DNA of 36,723 bases from positions 1 to 36,723 of the forward strand of contig NZ_QFQZ01000048.1 of the NCBI RefSeq assembly GCF_003243465.1, written 5' to 3'. The notes under the pieces are model-generated. The model was not told where the DNA came from and searched no databases. It was given only the letters and a program-made list of their open reading frames with translations. The DNA comes from Caulobacter segnis (GTDB taxonomy: Bacteria > Pseudomonadota > Alphaproteobacteria > Caulobacterales > Caulobacteraceae). Within the stretch, counting starts at the first letter, position 1, and every line of letters begins with the position of its first letter. Position numbers and translations under genes: made by a program. Below are positions 17,075 to 25,461 of the stretch, piece after piece.

Positions 17075-19024
17075 CTATTTCAGATCGACCACCGGCAGCT
17101 CGATGAAGCTGGCCGTGTCGCCGGCGTGGAACACTCGCTGCGTCGCCTTCACGTAGTCGTTCGGCTTGGCGAAGAAGATGTTGGGGACGAACGTCTGAGG
17201 ATTGCGGTCATAGAGCGGGAACCAGCTGGACTGGACCTGGACCATGATCCGGTGACCCGGCTTGAAGACATGGTTCGCCGTGGGCAGCCCGAACCGGTAG
17301 ACGAGGGGCTTGTCAGGCGTGATCGCCTTCGGCTCCGAATAGCTCTCGCGATAGCGCCCGCGGAAGATGTCCATCGACACCGCCAGCTGATAACCGCCCA
17401 TCTCGGGCTGCGCCGGCACCATGTCGGGATAGACGTCGATCAGCTTGACCACCCAGTCGCTGTCGGTCCCGCTGGTCGAGGCGACCAGATTGACCAGCGG
17501 CTCGCCGGAGATCTGCACCGGCGCGGTCAGCACATCGGTGGTGAAGGTCAGCACGTCGGGGCGCCCGGACGGCTCGCGCTGGTCGTCGACCAGCCACTGG
17601 GTCCAGGTCAGCGGCGGCTCGTAGCCGACCGGCTGGCTCGGGCGCGCCCGATAGGGGACGGGCTTGGCCGGATCGGAGACGTATTCGTCATAGGCCACGC
17701 CGCCGGCCGCCGGCGGCGCGAACGACAGCTTGCCGCCCGCCTGCAGGTAGAGCGGCTTGGGCTTGGCGGCGCAGGTCTCGCAGGACACCGGCCAGGCGTT
17801 CAGCTTGCGCCAGGTGTTGGTTCCGGACTCGAAGGCGTTGACGGTGGCGATGTCGGCGGCCGGGGCGTCGTCTTTCAGGTAGCGGGCCAGGAACGGCGCG
17901 AGGATGTCGCGCCGGAACTGCTTGGCGGTGTCGGCGTCCCACTTGATCGCGCCCAGGGCCGAGCCGTCCTCGATCTGCTGGCCGTGGAACCAGGGGCCCA
18001 TGGTCAGGAAGACCTTGTCGCCATGGATGTCCAGCGGCTTCAGCGCCTTGTAGACCGCCGGCGCGCCGTAGATGTCCTCCTGGTCCCACAGGCCGTGGAC
18101 CAGCATCACCGGCACCTTCAGCGGCTGCTTGGCCAGGACCTTGTCCATGGCCTGCTGCTGCCAGAAGGCGTCGTAGGCCGGGTGCTCGATGATCTTCCGC
18201 CAGAAGCCGACCTGCTCCAGGCCCCGCTGACGGCCCAGCTCGCCGGCCGAACCGGCGCGCATGTAGAGGTCGTAGTCGTCGTGGGTGTTGCTCCACCACT
18301 TGGCGCTGTTGTCGCGCGTGGCCTGCTGTTCCCAGACGTACGGCATGTTCTGCTGGCGGAAGGCGCCGTGGTGGAACCAGTCGTCGCCCATCCAGCCGTC
18401 GACCATCGGGTTCATCGGAACCGAGACCTTCAGGGCCGGGTGCGGATTGACCAGGGCCATCAGCGGCAGGAAGCCGTCATACGAAATACCCAGGATCCCG
18501 ACCTTGCCGTTGGTCTCGGGGATGTTCTTCACCAGCCAGTCGATCGTGTCCCAGGTGTCAGTGGCGTGATCGACCTTGGTGGGGTTCAGCGGCCCCTGCA
18601 GGGGGCGGTTCATCACGTAGTCGCCTTCGGAGCCGTACTTGCCGCGAACGTCCTGGACGACGCGGATATAGCCCCCCTCGACGATCACGTCGGTGGCGTT
18701 GTCATAGCCTTCGAGCACGGCGGCCAGCGTGCCGCTGGCGGCGTGGCTGGTCAGTTCGGTGGCGTTGTAGGGCGTGCGGGTCAGCAGGATCGGCGCGCGC
18801 TTGGCTCCCTTGGGGACCAGGATGACCGTGTGCAGCTTCACCCCGTCGCGCATCGGGATCATCACGTCCCGCCGCTCGAAGTCGAAGCCTTCGGTCGACG
18901 ACGTCAGCGTGGCGGGGGTCTCGTTGTAGGCGGGCGGCTTGGCCTTTTGCGCCAGGGCCGCGTTCGCGCTCGTCAGCATCAGCGCCGCGAGGCTCGCGGC
19001 GCCCAAGGTCTTTGCTAGGCTCAT
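17075..19024 (-). CDS. Exported CocE/NonD-family alpha/beta-hydrolase (copy 1)
   Basis: A 649-residue hydrolase of the X-Pro dipeptidyl-peptidase S15/CocE family. A signal peptide (residues 1-25, ending ANAALA) directs export. The nucleophile is Ser181 in GISYDG, the acid is likely Asp314 in GLWDQED, and the base is His347 in GPWFHGQ. After ~residue 400 comes the C-terminal beta-sandwich (DSDWVVKLIDVYPD, PGHRIMVQVQSSWFP) typical of CocE and of cephalosporin-acid/glutaryl acylases. The substrate is unknown: peptide, ester or amide are all possible. It is a close tandem paralogue of the next gene upstream, whose stop is 63 bases away. Confidence 0.93.
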   Translation of the reverse strand: MSLAKTLGAASLAALMLTSANAALAQKAKPPAYNETPATLTSSTEGFDFERRDVMIPMRDGVKLHTVILVPKGAKRAPILLTRTPYNATELTSHAASGTLAAVLEGYDNATDVIVEGGYIRVVQDVRGKYGSEGDYVMNRPLQGPLNPTKVDHATDTWDTIDWLVKNIPETNGKVGILGISYDGFLPLMALVNPHPALKVSVPMNPMVDGWMGDDWFHHGAFRQQNMPYVWEQQATRDNSAKWWSNTHDDYDLYMRAGSAGELGRQRGLEQVGFWRKIIEHPAYDAFWQQQAMDKVLAKQPLKVPVMLVHGLWDQEDIYGAPAVYKALKPLDIHGDKVFLTMGPWFHGQQIEDGSALGAIKWDADTAKQFRRDILAPFLARYLKDDAPAADIATVNAFESGTNTWRKLNAWPVSCETCAAKPKPLYLQAGGKLSFAPPAAGGVAYDEYVSDPAKPVPYRARPSQPVGYEPPLTWTQWLVDDQREPSGRPDVLTFTTDVLTAPVQISGEPLVNLVASTSGTDSDWVVKLIDVYPDMVPAQPEMGGYQLAVSMDIFRGRYRESYSEPKAITPDKPLVYRFGLPTANHVFKPGHRIMVQVQSSWFPLYDRNPQTFVPNIFFAKPNDYVKATQRVFHAGDTASFIELPVVDLK

Positions 19025-19038
19025 GGATTGGTCCCTCT

Positions 19039-19068
19039 CCCGGTCGAACGTTGGCGCGTCCGACCGGG
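19039..19068. repeat. Inverted repeat between the two CocE-type hydrolase genes
   Basis: CCCGGTCG (19039-19046) and CGACCGGG (19061-19068) pair perfectly around 14 bases, in the 63-base gap upstream of copy 1. There is no T-run. It may be an operator or an attenuating hairpin. Confidence 0.4.
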
Positions 19069-19087
19069 ATTGGCAACCAAGGCGCCG

Positions 19088-21007
19088 CTACTTGGCGTCG
19101 ACGACCGGCAGCTCGATGAAGCTGGCGTCCGGGCCGGCGTGGAACACTCTCTGGGTGGCCTTCACATAGTCGCCGGGCTTGGCGAAGAAGATGTTGGGCA
19201 CGAAGGTCTGCGGGTTGCGATCATAGAGCGGGAACCAGCTGGACTGGACCTGCACCATGATCCGGTGGCCCGGCTGGAAGGTGTAGTTCGCGGTCGGCAG
19301 GATGAACTGGTACTTCAGCGGCTTGTTGGGCGTCAGGGCCTTGGGCTGGCTGAAGCTCTCGCGATAGCGGCCCCGGAAGATGCTCATGCCGACGGCCAGC
19401 TGGTAGCCGCCCAGTTCGGGCTGGCTGGCGACCTCGTCCGGATAGACGTCGATCAGCTTGACCACCCAGTCGCTGTCGGTCCCGCTGGTCGAGGCGACGA
19501 GGTTCACCTTGGGCACGCCGGCGATCTTCAGCGGCGCCGTTAGCGGCTCGGTGACATAGGTCAGGACGTCGGGACGGCCGTCGACGCTGCGTTGGTCGCT
19601 GACCAACCAGGTGGTCCAGCGGCTGCGGTCGGAGAACTGCAGAGGACGCGGGATGTACGGCACGGGCTTGGCCGGATCCGAGACGTATTCGTCATAGGCC
19701 GCCTCGCCCTTGGCCGCCGTCGGGGCGGTGAAGTCGAGGCCGCCCTTGGCCTCCAGGTAGAGGTTCTTGGTCGTCTTGGCTTGCGGCCAGCTGGCGTAGC
19801 GGTTCCACCTGTTCTGGCCCGGATCGTAGATCAGCACCGGCGGGGTGTCGGCCTTGGGGCCGTCCTTCAGGTGCTGGTCGAAGAAAGGCTTGAGCACGTC
19901 GCGGCGGAACTGCAGCGCGGTATCGCCGTCCCACTTGAACGGGCCGAGGTTGTAGCCGTCGTAGTTCACCTGGCTGTGCCGCCACGGGCCCAGCACCAGG
20001 TAGTTCATGTCGTTGTTCTTGTCCTTGGACTCCAGCGCCGGGTACGAGTGGACCGCGCCCCACATGTCCTCCTGGTCCCACAGGCCCTGGATCCACATGG
20101 TCGGCACCTTCAGCGGCGTCTTCTCCATGGTCTTGTCGAGGGCCTGCTCGCTCCAGAAGCTGTCATAGGCCGTGTGCTCGGCTAGCTTCTTGAACCAGGG
20201 CAGCTGGTCCAGACCGTGGTTCTTGGCGTAGTCGCCGGCCGAGCCCTCGCGCAGGAAGTTGGAATAGTCGTCATAGCCCTGGCGCTGGACGCTCTCGCCC
20301 GCGCCGCGCACCGTCGTCTGGCCGGTGAAGTAGTCGAAGTTGATCTGGCGGAAGGCCCCGAACTGGAACCAGTCGTCGCCCATCCATCCGTCGACCATCG
20401 GGCTCATCGGCGCGGCGGCCTGCAGGGCCGGGTGCGGATTGACCAAGGCCATCACCACCGTGAAGCCCTCGTACGAGCTGCCCAGCATGCCGACCTTGCC
20501 ATTGGTCTCGGGCACGTTCTTCACCAGCCAGTCGATGGTGTCGTAGGCGTCGGTGGAGTGGTCGACCTCGGAGCTGTTCAGCGGTCCCTTCAGCGGGCGC
20601 GTCATCACGTAGTCGCCTTCCGAGCCGTACTTGCCGCGGATGTCCTGGAAGACGCGGATGTAGCCGCCGTCGGCGACAAACGGCTCGTCGCCCTGCGGCA
20701 GGGTGGCGACCATGCGCGGACTGTCGGCGCGGGCGGCGCGCTTGGCGGCGTTGTAGGGGGTGCGGGTCAGCAGGATCGGCAGGTTCTTGCCGCCCTTGGG
20801 CACGACGATGACCGTGTAGAGCTTGGTCCCGTCGCGCATCGGGATCATGACGACGCGCTTGTCGTAGTCGTAATTGACCTTGGCCGCGACGTACTTGCCG
20901 TCGATGTCCGGCGTCATCGGCGAGATCTGGGCGTGCGCCACGGCGGCGAACACGGAAAGCGCCGCGGCGGCGAGCAAGCCGGCGCGCAAGGCGGAAACGA
21001 AACGCAT
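19088..21007 (-). CDS. Exported CocE/NonD-family alpha/beta-hydrolase (copy 2)
   Basis: A 639-residue paralogue of the preceding hydrolase. The signal peptide is residues 1-26 (LLAAAALSVFAAVAHA). The nucleophile is Ser178 in GSSYEG, with Asp in GLWDQEDMWG and His in GPWRHSQ. The two copies share very similar C-terminal halves, including one block of 33 identical residues around FPLYDRNPQTF, but the lid region between Ser and Asp differs more, suggesting different substrates. The ATG at 21007 is chosen because AGGAGG lies 7 bases before it and the signal peptide starts there. The two genes are likely co-transcribed. Confidence 0.93.
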   Translation of the reverse strand: MRFVSALRAGLLAAAALSVFAAVAHAQISPMTPDIDGKYVAAKVNYDYDKRVVMIPMRDGTKLYTVIVVPKGGKNLPILLTRTPYNAAKRAARADSPRMVATLPQGDEPFVADGGYIRVFQDIRGKYGSEGDYVMTRPLKGPLNSSEVDHSTDAYDTIDWLVKNVPETNGKVGMLGSSYEGFTVVMALVNPHPALQAAAPMSPMVDGWMGDDWFQFGAFRQINFDYFTGQTTVRGAGESVQRQGYDDYSNFLREGSAGDYAKNHGLDQLPWFKKLAEHTAYDSFWSEQALDKTMEKTPLKVPTMWIQGLWDQEDMWGAVHSYPALESKDKNNDMNYLVLGPWRHSQVNYDGYNLGPFKWDGDTALQFRRDVLKPFFDQHLKDGPKADTPPVLIYDPGQNRWNRYASWPQAKTTKNLYLEAKGGLDFTAPTAAKGEAAYDEYVSDPAKPVPYIPRPLQFSDRSRWTTWLVSDQRSVDGRPDVLTYVTEPLTAPLKIAGVPKVNLVASTSGTDSDWVVKLIDVYPDEVASQPELGGYQLAVGMSIFRGRYRESFSQPKALTPNKPLKYQFILPTANYTFQPGHRIMVQVQSSWFPLYDRNPQTFVPNIFFAKPGDYVKATQRVFHAGPDASFIELPVVDAK

Positions 21008-21053
21008 GAATGGCCCTCCTACAGAGGGCGGCACCTTAGGACCCGGATTTGCG

Positions 21054-21074
21054 GGCTGCTACACTGTAACAGCC
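21054..21074. promoter_or_regulatory. Hairpin/operator-like palindrome upstream of CocE copy 2
   Basis: GGCTGCTAC and GTAACAGCC pair with one G-U around ACT, centred on the palindrome TACACTGTA. It is placed 47-67 bases before the hydrolase start and downstream of the purQ stop. It could be a purQ 3' hairpin (no T-run on that strand) or a repressor site for the hydrolase pair. Confidence 0.4.
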
Positions 21075-21107
21075 GGTTGGGCCCATTTTTCTCCGCGAGC
21101 GGAAGAG

Positions 21108-21770
21108 CTAGGCGCTCTGGAAGATGCTGCGGAACAGCACCGCGCCGTCTTCCGAGCCGAGGTCGGCGTCGAAGGCGCGGTCGGGGTGGGGCATCAGGCC
21201 CAGGACGTTGCCCTTGGCGTTGACGATGCCGGCGATGTCGCGCGCCGAGCCGTTGGGGTTTTCCTTGTAGCGGAACACCACCTGGCCTTCGCCCTCGATC
21301 CGGTCGAGGGTCTCTTCGTCGGCGAAGTAGTTGCCCTCGCCATTGCCGACGGTCATCACCGCCTGGCGCTGCTCGCCATAGCCGGCCGTGAAGCGGGTCT
21401 GGCCGTTGACGATGTCGAGCTCGACGGGCTTGCAGACGTACTTGAGGCCGGCGTTGCGCAGCAGGGCGCCGGGCAGCAAGCCGACCTCGGTCAGCACCTG
21501 GAAGCCGTTGCAGATGCCGACGACCGCCACGCCCTTGTTCGCGGCGGAAACGACTTCCTTCATTACGGGGCTCAGCGCCGCCATGGCGCCGCAGCGCAGA
21601 TAGTCGCCGTAGGAGAAGCCGCCGGGCAGGACGATCAGGTCCAGGTCGTCCGGCAGGGCCGTCTCCTGGTGCCAGACCATTTCGACACGCGCCCCAGCGG
21701 AGCGCTCGATGGCGACCTTGCAGTCACGATCGCAGTTCGAACCCGGAAAAACGATGACGGCGGCTTTCAT
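21108..21770 (-). CDS. purQ: Phosphoribosylformylglycinamidine synthase, PurQ glutaminase subunit
   Basis: A 220-residue class I glutamine amidotransferase that supplies ammonia to PurL. Seen: VFPGSNCDRDCK at the start, LPGGFSYGDYLRCGA, the nucleophile Cys87 in VGICNGFQVL, and the C-terminal GLMPHPDRAFD carrying the catalytic His. The ATG at 21770 gives the canonical MKAAVIVFPG start. It is separated from purS by 5 kb of accessory genes and from purL by 5.6 kb, unlike the compact purSQL arrangement of many bacteria. Confidence 0.98.
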   Translation of the reverse strand: MKAAVIVFPGSNCDRDCKVAIERSAGARVEMVWHQETALPDDLDLIVLPGGFSYGDYLRCGAMAALSPVMKEVVSAANKGVAVVGICNGFQVLTEVGLLPGALLRNAGLKYVCKPVELDIVNGQTRFTAGYGEQRQAVMTVGNGEGNYFADEETLDRIEGEGQVVFRYKENPNGSARDIAGIVNAKGNVLGLMPHPDRAFDADLGSEDGAVLFRSIFQSA

Positions 21771-21823
21771 GGCGCGGGCCTGTATCACCGTTCGGACGGA
21801 ATGTCAGTCACGCAAGGCCGATA

Positions 21824-22309
21824 TTACGCGCACGCGTCCAATTCCGGCTCTACCGCCTCGCCGCTGGGCGGCGGGAAGGGCGTCTTGAAGGTGAAGGCCG
21901 CGGGCGTCGGACCGTGGGCTTCCAGGTGGGCCAGCTTCTCCAGCGCCTCCTCGACCGTCGGCGTATGGCCGGCCGGGACCCACCACAGCGTCATATAGAG
22001 GTCCATGTGCTCGAACCACTCGCGGCGGCGGCGCATGATCTCAATGTGCCCGCTGCGATAGACGAAGGCGCCCAGGGACGGGATGTCGGTCCAGACCGAG
22101 AGGTTGGGGATGAACAGCGGATCGTCGCCGATCGCCAGGTCCGTAGCGTTGTTGCCATCGCCCTTCAGTCGCCAGACGAAACCGGGCGAACCCTCGGCCA
22201 GCGCGTTGATGCGGTCGAGGTTGTCGGCGAAGTCCTTGATCATCGGGTGATCGATCGGCGCCTTCAGGCGTCCGACATTGACCTGGGCCAGGTGGAACGT
22301 CTCGCTCAT
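21824..22309 (-). CDS. DUF3291-domain protein (dimeric alpha/beta-barrel-like)
   Basis: A 161-residue cytosolic protein. It starts FHLAQVNVGRLKAPIDHP and continues with PGFVWRLKGDGNN and LSVWTDIPSLGAFVYRSGH, matching the DUF3291 family, which is related in fold to antibiotic-biosynthesis monooxygenases. WWVPAGHTPTVEEALEKLAHL near the end is also typical. No enzymatic activity is established. The ATG at 22309 has GGGAG upstream; the longer frame to 22438 is unlikely to be translated. It ends 53 bases before the purQ start on the same strand. Confidence 0.85.
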   Translation of the reverse strand: MSETFHLAQVNVGRLKAPIDHPMIKDFADNLDRINALAEGSPGFVWRLKGDGNNATDLAIGDDPLFIPNLSVWTDIPSLGAFVYRSGHIEIMRRRREWFEHMDLYMTLWWVPAGHTPTVEEALEKLAHLEAHGPTPAAFTFKTPFPPPSGEAVEPELDACA

Positions 22310-22410
22310 GAGGGTCTCCCTTCCGCTCGTCGTCGAACATTGTGCTGCGAAGCTTCGAGCGGAAGGGGAGGTAGAGAATTTTGCCGGACCGTCCTGGGTG
22401 CGCTGTCGTC

Positions 22411-23265
22411 TCAGTCGGCTGCCTCCGAGCGCAGCCAATCGATTACGGTCGAGGCTGCGCGAGACGGCCTACGGCCGCTCGCTATGACGATCCAATAGGC
22501 CGCTTCCCGGGTTTCCAAGACGAGGTCGTAGGGCGCGGTCAGCACGCCTTGCTCAAGCGCGGATCCCATCATGCGCAGGCGGCCCAGCGCGACGCCCTCG
22601 CCCTGTAGCGCCGCTTGCGCGACGACATTGTAGTCGGTCAGCTGAACCTTTCGTGCGGCCGCGAAGTCGAAGCCGGCGGCTGCGCTCCACAGCGTCCAGT
22701 CGAAGGCTTTCCGGGTGATCAACAGCGGCAGGTCCGCGAGCGTCGAGCCCGTCTTGGCCACTGGCGTCAGGCGCTCGGTCATCAGCAGGGTTGCGTCCAC
22801 GCCGTCCCACACGCCGCCCCCGTAGCGGATAGCGAGGTCGTGGCGACCCGCGCGCAGATCGGCGGCGTCCAGGCTGGGGTCGAGTTCGACGGTCAGGGTG
22901 GGATGAGCCTTGCGAAGCCGGCCCAGCCGCGGCGCCAGCCAATGGGCGGCGAACGAAGGCAGCACGCTGATCCGCACGACCGCGTTCGCTTCGCTGGCCA
23001 GGGCGGCCGTCCCGTCGGCGATCAAGGCGAACGCCCGGCCGACCGTGTCGTAGTAGCGCTCGCCCGCCGGGGTCAGGTCCATGCCGCGGGCGTGGCGGAC
23101 GAACAGCGTCACGCCGAGGTCCTGCTCCAGTTTGCGGACATGATGGCTGACAGCGCTCTGGGTGATCAGCAGTTCGCGCGCCGCTCGTGAGACGCCCCGC
23201 AAACGCGCCACGGCCTCGAATGCTCGCAGAGCGGGGATGGGCGGCAGAAGCGGAGCGGAACGCAT
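22411..23265 (-). CDS. LysR-family regulator, GcvA-like
   Basis: A 284-residue regulator. The HTH domain (residues ~8-65) reads PPIPALRAFEAVARLRGVSRAA and LLITQSAVSHHVRKLE, the opening typical of the GcvA/AmpR branch, followed by an effector domain. The ATG at 23265 is the family-like start. The gene is divergent from the RidA-like gene at 23348, with 82 bases between, the classic arrangement for a LysR protein and its target. The ligand is unknown. Confidence 0.92.
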   Translation of the reverse strand: MRSAPLLPPIPALRAFEAVARLRGVSRAARELLITQSAVSHHVRKLEQDLGVTLFVRHARGMDLTPAGERYYDTVGRAFALIADGTAALASEANAVVRISVLPSFAAHWLAPRLGRLRKAHPTLTVELDPSLDAADLRAGRHDLAIRYGGGVWDGVDATLLMTERLTPVAKTGSTLADLPLLITRKAFDWTLWSAAAGFDFAAARKVQLTDYNVVAQAALQGEGVALGRLRMMGSALEQGVLTAPYDLVLETREAAYWIVIASGRRPSRAASTVIDWLRSEAAD

Positions 23266-23347
23266 GACGGAGGCATGAGTCAGATCGAACGCTGCGCCTG
23301 TCAATTCGAATGAGCGGCCAAGCCGGCTTGGCGTTAAGACTGTGCGC

Positions 23348-23899
23348 ATGACGCCAGACCGCCGCGCCCTGCTATCGCTGATCGCCGCCGCGCCATTCGC
23401 CGCTAGCCGAGGAAACGCCATGACCAGCGCCCGTCACGACCTGATCTCCGACCGCATCGCCGCGCTGGGGATTGATCTCGGGAAGTCGGCGCCGGGCGGC
23501 GCCTATGCCTCGGTCGTCGAGGATCGCGGCGTGCTTCAGGTCAGTGGCATGGTGCCCAGTCTTGACGGCGTGCTGGTCGCGACCGGCGCAGTTGGAGCCG
23601 AAGTGACCTTGGAGCAGGCGCAATACGCCGCCAAGGTTTCCGCCTTGCGCTGCCTGAACGCCGTGCGGGTCTACCTCGGCGACTTCGGCCGCGTCCGCCG
23701 CGTCACCAAGATGACGGTCTATGTCCGCACGGCGCCGGGCTTCTATCAGATCAGCGAGGTGTCTAATGGCGCGTCCGAACTCCTGAATGCGATCCTGGCG
23801 CCGGAGGGCCAGCATGCTCGCACCTCGGTCGGCGTCTTCGCCTTGCCCCGCAACGCGCCGCTGGAGTTGGACATGACGGTCGCCATCGATCCGGCGTGA
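23348..23899 (+). CDS. RidA/YjgF-family protein with Tat-like signal peptide
   Basis: A 183-residue protein. Residues 1-26 (DRRALLSLIAAAPFAAS) look like a twin-arginine signal. The rest (~28-183) is a RidA-family domain: ISDRIAALGIDLGK, VLQVSGMVP, LRCLNAVRVYLGDFGRVRRV, and QHARTSVGVFALPRNAPLELD, which keeps the Arg that in RidA holds the imine substrate. RidA proteins deaminate reactive enamines and imines in the cytosol, so an export signal would be unusual. Alternatively translation starts at the internal ATG 23420 (MTSARHDLIS), giving a cytosolic protein. It is divergent from a LysR regulator. Confidence 0.82.
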   Translation: MTPDRRALLSLIAAAPFAASRGNAMTSARHDLISDRIAALGIDLGKSAPGGAYASVVEDRGVLQVSGMVPSLDGVLVATGAVGAEVTLEQAQYAAKVSALRCLNAVRVYLGDFGRVRRVTKMTVYVRTAPGFYQISEVSNGASELLNAILAPEGQHARTSVGVFALPRNAPLELDMTVAIDPA

Positions 23900-23913
23900 C
23901 TTGAAGGCGCCGA

Positions 23914-24093
23914 CTACAGTTCGATCATGTCGAAGTCGGACTTCGGCGTGCCGCACATCGGGCAGATCCAGCCCGCGGGGATGTCGGCCCAGCGGGTGCC
24001 GGGCGCGAGGCCCTCGGCGGGATCGCCCTGTTCCTCGTCGTAGATGTAGCCGCAGGTGCGGCACTGCCAGACCTTGAGGGGTTCCGCGCTCAT
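23914..24093 (-). CDS. Rubredoxin
   Basis: A 59-residue rubredoxin. The iron ligands are Cys11 and Cys14 in CRTCGYIYDE and Cys44 and Cys47 in CPMCGTPKSDF, with the conserved GDPAEGLAPGT and WADIPAGWICP between. It carries a single FeS4 centre and transfers one electron. The ATG at 24093 is 7 bases after the P450 stop, with GAGG across the junction as the ribosome site. It is therefore co-transcribed with the cytochrome P450 and is the obvious candidate for its electron donor. Confidence 0.95.
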   Translation of the reverse strand: MSAEPLKVWQCRTCGYIYDEEQGDPAEGLAPGTRWADIPAGWICPMCGTPKSDFDMIEL

Positions 24094-24100
24094 CGCCGCC

Positions 24101-25375
24101 TCAGTGCATCTTGAAGCGGATCGGCACGGCCTTGGGGCCGCAGACGAAGTTGGCGGTCATGCGGGTGGGCGTCCCGTCCAGCTCGACGCTGTCGAGGCGG
24201 GCGAACAGCTCTTCCCACAGCACCCGCATCTCCATCCGCGCCAGGTGCTGACCCAGGCAGATGTGCGCGCCGTAGCCGAAGGCGATGTGCTTGTTGGGCG
24301 TGCGGTCGACCTTGAAGCTGAACGGGTCGTCGAACACCGTCTCGTCGCGGTTGCCGGACGGATAGGACAGGAACAGCCAGTCGCCCTTGGCGATCTTCCT
24401 GCCCGCCAGTTCGGCGTCGGCCGTGGCGGTGCGCATGAAGTGCTTCACGGGCGTGACCCAGCGGATCGATTCCTCGATCAGGCCGGAGATCAGCGACGGG
24501 TCGGCCTTCACCTTGGCGAACTGGTCGGGGTTCTCGGCCAGCGCCCACAGGGCGCCGGCGGTGGTCGAGGAGGTGGTGTCGTGCCCCGCGGTGGCGGCGA
24601 TGATGTAGTAGCTCATCGCCTCCAGGTGCCCCATCGGCTCGCCGTTGATCTTGCCGTTGGCGATGATGCTGGCCAGGTCGTCGCGCGGCCTGGCGCGGCG
24701 ATCCTCGGTCATGGCGTTGAAGTACATCATGAAGTCCATGACCACGGACTGGATGCTGTCGACCCCTTCGCCGGCGTCGGTGATCGTCTTGCCGCTGCGG
24801 TTCAGGTCGGGGTCGGCGTTGCCGAACAGCTCCTGGGTCAGTTTCAGCATGCGGGGCTCGTCGCTCTCGGGGACGCCCAGCACCTCCATGATCACGTGCA
24901 GCGGATAGAGGAAGGCCACGTCCCGGGCGAAGTCGCAGTGGTCGCCGTGCTCGGCCATGCGGTCGACGAAGCCGCGGGCGATCTCGCGGATGCGGGCCTC
25001 CAGCGCCCGCAGATTCTGCGGCAGCAGCGACCCTTGCGTGATCTTGCGATAGGCGAAGTGGTCGGGATTATCCATCTGCACCAGCGAGCGAACGAGGTGA
25101 GGGGACCCGCCCATCATCTCGCGCACCTTGCGGTCCGCCTCGATCGTGGTCAGCACGGTGGCGCGGTCGCCGTTGTGAAACAGTTCGTTCTGGCGCTCGA
25201 CCTCCAGGATGTCGGCGTGGCGCGTGACGACCCAGAACGGATCGAAGCCCTCGGGCTGGGCGACATCCAGCGGCGCCTCCTTGCGCAGCCAGGCGAAGGC
25301 CTGGTCGACGCGATCGCCGTCGGCGTAGGCGGTGGGGTCGACAATGTCCTTGGCGATGTCGGCGGGGATCGTCAT
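24101..25375 (-). CDS. Cytochrome P450 (soluble bacterial type)
   Basis: A 424-residue P450. The I-helix oxygen-activation motif is AGHDTTSS (263-270), the K-helix ExxR is Glu302-Arg305, and the heme-binding loop is FGYGAHICLGQHLAR with thiolate Cys373. It has no membrane anchor. The sequence style is that of proteobacterial P450s acting on terpenoid, aromatic or sterol-like substrates, but the substrate cannot be deduced. AGGAGG lies 5 bases before the ATG. It forms an operon with the rubredoxin gene and is divergent from a TetR regulator with an inverted repeat between them, so it is probably substrate-inducible. Confidence 0.96.
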   Translation of the reverse strand: MTIPADIAKDIVDPTAYADGDRVDQAFAWLRKEAPLDVAQPEGFDPFWVVTRHADILEVERQNELFHNGDRATVLTTIEADRKVREMMGGSPHLVRSLVQMDNPDHFAYRKITQGSLLPQNLRALEARIREIARGFVDRMAEHGDHCDFARDVAFLYPLHVIMEVLGVPESDEPRMLKLTQELFGNADPDLNRSGKTITDAGEGVDSIQSVVMDFMMYFNAMTEDRRARPRDDLASIIANGKINGEPMGHLEAMSYYIIAATAGHDTTSSTTAGALWALAENPDQFAKVKADPSLISGLIEESIRWVTPVKHFMRTATADAELAGRKIAKGDWLFLSYPSGNRDETVFDDPFSFKVDRTPNKHIAFGYGAHICLGQHLARMEMRVLWEELFARLDSVELDGTPTRMTANFVCGPKAVPIRFKMH

Positions 25376-25421
25376 GCAGGCCTCCTGGCTCCTCCCGAGG
25401 ATGGCTCTGCGGCCATCTCAA

Positions 25422-25447
25422 TTATTTGCTTGTTGTCCAACAAATAA
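25422..25447. promoter_or_regulatory. Operator candidate between the P450 operon and the TetR gene
   Basis: In the 86-base divergent gap, TTATTTG (25422-25428) and CAAATAA (25441-25447) form a perfect 7-bp inverted repeat, and overlapping it TTGTTG (25430-25435) and CAACAA (25438-25443) form a second one around TC. The patch is AT-rich against the GC-rich surroundings. This is what a TetR dimer site controlling both directions would look like. Confidence 0.6.
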
Positions 25448-25461
25448 CTAAGTTCGGCAAG

